From Chthoniobacterales bacterium (GTDB lineage Bacteria; Verrucomicrobiota; Verrucomicrobiia; Chthoniobacterales; UBA10450), in NCBI GenBank assembly GCA_013695905.1, contig JACCZQ010000037.1:1-8580 (forward strand): a stretch of DNA of 8,580 nt, in the 5' to 3' direction. The notes below the pieces were generated by a model that made no database searches, had not been told where the DNA came from, and saw only the letters and a list, made by a program, of their open reading frames with translations. Below, piece by piece: positions 7,344 through 8,580 of the stretch (position 1 is its first letter; the number at the start of each line of letters is the position of its first letter). Both the position numbers and the translations under genes were made by a program.

Positions 7344-8243
7344 ATGCTTCCGCAAATGGGGGAGAGAGCTGATCCTATCGAACTACGCGCGCCTGCGAAG
7401 ATCAATCTGTCGTTCCGCATCCTCCGGCGGCGCGAGGACAGCTTCCATGAAATCGAGACGCTAATGGCGCCGCTCTCTCTCGCGGATGAGATCACGCTGC
7501 AGCGGCTGGAGGCGAGCGGCAGCGTCGAGTTCAGCTGTGACGATCCGACCGTACCCGCTGGTGATGATAATCTGGTGGTACGCGCGGCGCGGGCGTTCTT
7601 CGCCGCGACGGGGAGGGGAGAAGGAGTGCGCATTGAGCTGCGGAAGCGAATTCCACACGGTGCCGGGCTGGGCGGTGGCAGCAGCGATGCGGCGACGGTG
7701 CTGCTGGGGCTCCACAGGTTGTTCGAGCCGAAGCTGCCGCGGGAGAAGCTGGTGGAGCTGGCGGCGGCGCTTGGCTCCGATGTGCCGTTTTTCCTCTACG
7801 AGTCGGTGGCGTTCTGCCGCGGGCGCGGGGAGCTGGTGGAGCCGGTCCCGGCCTTTCCCGCTCTGCCGCTCCTGCTTTTAAAACCGCCCTTCGGCGTGCC
7901 GACGCCGTGGGCGTATTCCCGCTGGCGCGACTCGCAGGAGCTGTCCGGCATCCGCTACACCCCGCAGCAGTGGGAGGGCCTCACGTTCGCGAATGACCTG
8001 GAGCGACCGGTGTTCGAGAAGCATCTTTTCCTCGCCCACATGAAGACGTGGCTGCTGGCGCAGCCGGAAATTGCGGTGGCCCTAATGTCCGGCTCTGGCT
8101 CGACGATGTTCGCGGTGTTGCGAGACAAAGCAGCTGCCGAGGCCGTGGGTGCACGGGCTCGGGTAGAGCTGGACCCGGAAATTTGGACTTGTGCGTGTGA
8201 AACGCGCGCGGGCACGCCCCCGCCTTCAACCGGTCGCGGCTGA
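7344..8243 (+). CDS. ispE: 4-diphosphocytidyl-2-C-methyl-D-erythritol kinase
   Basis: 299-residue GHMP-superfamily kinase of the MEP (non-mevalonate) isoprenoid pathway; it phosphorylates the 2-hydroxyl of CDP-methylerythritol with ATP. Seen: the N-terminal signature APAKINL (17-22 region, Lys19), GFHEIETLMAPL-like segment SFHEIETLMAPL (33-44), the glycine-rich ATP loop HGAGLGGGSSDAA (105-117), GSDVPFFL (144-151) containing the catalytic Asp146, PPFGVPTPWAY (181-191), NDLERPV (217-223) and the C-terminal GHMP motif MSGSGSTMFAV (248-258). Length is normal. The ATG at 7344 is chosen for its GGAG 10 nt upstream; an in-frame ATG at 7356 would remove four residues. It is divergent from pyrF with a 5-bp gap. 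The last nine residues (TPPPSTGRG) are low-complexity and likely disordered. The pathway implies this organism makes isopentenyl diphosphate by the MEP route. Confidence 0.96.
   Translation: MLPQMGERADPIELRAPAKINLSFRILRRREDSFHEIETLMAPLSLADEITLQRLEASGSVEFSCDDPTVPAGDDNLVVRAARAFFAATGRGEGVRIELRKRIPHGAGLGGGSSDAATVLLGLHRLFEPKLPREKLVELAAALGSDVPFFLYESVAFCRGRGELVEPVPAFPALPLLLLKPPFGVPTPWAYSRWRDSQELSGIRYTPQQWEGLTFANDLERPVFEKHLFLAHMKTWLLAQPEIAVALMSGSGSTMFAVLRDKAAAEAVGARARVELDPEIWTCACETRAGTPPPSTGRG
7347..7351 (-). promoter_or_regulatory. Shine-Dalgarno site of pyrF, inside the ispE coding region
   Basis: Minus-strand GGAAG 8 nt upstream of the pyrF ATG at 7338. It supports that start. On the plus strand the same bases are ispE codons 2-3 (Leu-Pro), so it mirrors the ispE site lying in pyrF. 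Confidence 0.5.
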
Positions 8244-8290
8244 ATACGGTCGTATCGCCCGCGCAATGACGCCGCGCTGACTTTCCCCGA

Positions 8291-8398
8291 ATTTCGACAG
8301 AATGAACAGAATGGACGGAATGGATGTGCGAAAACGACGACACCGACTCCCTCTTATCAGTTTCATCATTCCGTCCATTCTGTTGATTCTGTCGAAAT
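8291..8398. repeat. 32-bp inverted repeat with 44-bp centre, built of 9-bp units
   Basis: Left arm 8291-8322 and right arm 8367-8398 are inverted copies that match at 31 of 32 positions (single G/C difference at 8304 against its partner). After a one-base bulge the stem can extend by three more pairs (8324-8326 with 8364-8366). Each arm is itself periodic: CGACAGAAT, GAACAGAAT, GGACGGAAT, a 9-bp unit of the form xxACRGAAT repeated three times. The 44-nt centre shows no gene. It lies between the convergent ends of ispE and the sdhB-like gene, so as RNA it would form a strong hairpin on both strands and could limit read-through or stabilise mRNA ends. It looks like a member of the dispersed intergenic repeats known from several bacterial phyla, but other copies cannot be seen here. 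Confidence 0.85.
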
Positions 8399-8415
8399 CC
8401 TGATCGTTAACGCAG

Positions 8416-8444
8416 GAAAGGCGGGTCTTGCGAACGCGCCTTTC
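8416..8444 (-). terminator. Possible terminator hairpin of the sdhB-like gene
   Basis: GAAAGGCG (8416-8423) pairs with CGCCTTTC (8437-8444): an 8-bp perfect stem with a 13-nt loop, starting 28 nt past the sdhB-like stop. Read on the minus strand it ends in CGCCTTTCCTG, a short and impure U-run, so intrinsic termination would be weak. The stem is palindromic and could also act on ispE transcripts. Confidence 0.35.
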
Positions 8445-8472
8445 TGAAGAGCTACGGAATCAGCTGAGTTAG

Positions 8473-8580
8473 CTATTCGCCCGCGCCGGCCTTGAGACTG
8501 GCCATTGTGTACTCGCGGTTCAGCTTCGCAATGAAGCTGGCGCTGATCTCGGCCGGACACACGGCTTCGCACTCGTAGTG
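8473..8580 (-). CDS. sdhB: Succinate dehydrogenase / fumarate reductase iron-sulfur subunit, C-terminal end (partial)
   Basis: The 35 C-terminal codons and stop of a gene that continues beyond the right edge. The visible peptide starts HYECEAVCPAEIS, then FIAKLNREY, and ends in KAGAGE and TAG. The CEAVCP-x-EI motif carries the last cysteine ligands of the C-terminal iron-sulfur cluster domain of SdhB/FrdB, followed by the short FIAKLNRE helix typical of the Bacteroidota/PVC/epsilon-type subunits. The protein would transfer electrons between the flavoprotein SdhA and the membrane quinone site. The call rests on this short end only; another CCG- or 4Fe-4S ferredoxin-like reductase subunit is a less likely alternative. 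It is convergent with ispE; sdhA and sdhC would be expected to the right of the window. Confidence 0.75.
   Translation of the reverse strand, partial: HYECEAVCPAEISASFIAKLNREYTMASLKAGAGE

Noticed and set aside
6042..7464. Two plus-strand open frames of about 250-260 codons opposite the lipM-like gene and pyrF
   Set aside because: Both are antisense to genes with intact catalytic motifs, overlap each other and overlap the ispE start; no domain signature is visible.
8244..8255. Small palindrome ATACG-GT-CGTAT directly after the ispE stop
   Set aside because: Five-base arms with a 2-nt centre are too short for a stable hairpin and could arise by chance; no other copy was noticed in the window.

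Overview
The window is about 8.6 kb of GC-rich, densely packed chromosomal DNA from a free-living bacterium. It holds seven full housekeeping or accessory genes, one further complete gene of uncertain function, and the 3' end of a ninth gene at the right edge. The phylum cannot be proved from the sequence. GC-rich codon use, an SdhB tail of the type seen in soluble-quinone-reductase (non-proteobacterial) complexes, few Shine-Dalgarno sites, and an intergenic inverted repeat built from 9-bp CAGAAT-like units fit a Verrucomicrobiota-like (PVC group) soil or water organism. That assignment is inference.

Layout, left to right. A plus-strand gene (124-1005) encodes a secreted DUF1460 / NlpC-P60-like cysteine amidase. 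It runs convergently into a minus-strand block that, read in its own direction from 7338 down to 1020, is: pyrF (orotidine 5'-phosphate decarboxylase), a lipM/lplA-type octanoyl or lipoyl transferase, a small stand-alone cyclic-nucleotide-binding-domain protein, asnB-type glutamine-dependent asparagine synthase, a GT-A-like putative glycosyltransferase, and a soluble PAS-GAF histidine kinase. The last three are joined by overlapping stop and start codons (ATGA and TAATG), so they almost certainly form one translationally coupled unit. On the other side of pyrF, only 5 bp away, ispE (4-diphosphocytidyl-2-C-methyl-D-erythritol kinase) is transcribed divergently. The spacer after ispE (8244-8472) carries a near-perfect 32-bp inverted repeat and a terminator-like hairpin. 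The window closes with the C-terminus of a minus-strand SdhB/FrdB iron-sulfur subunit.

How the genes relate: pyrF, ispE, lipM and sdhB are core metabolism (pyrimidines, isoprenoids, lipoylation, respiration/TCA). The asnB-glycosyltransferase pair resembles fragments of surface-polysaccharide loci, where AsnB-like amidotransferases amidate sugars or sugar acids; the coupled histidine kinase has no response regulator in the window. I see no phage, transposase, CRISPR, tRNA or rRNA, and no clear undescribed multi-gene system. The most notable points are the coupled asnB-GT-kinase trio, the interlocked pyrF/ispE start region, and the inverted-repeat element.
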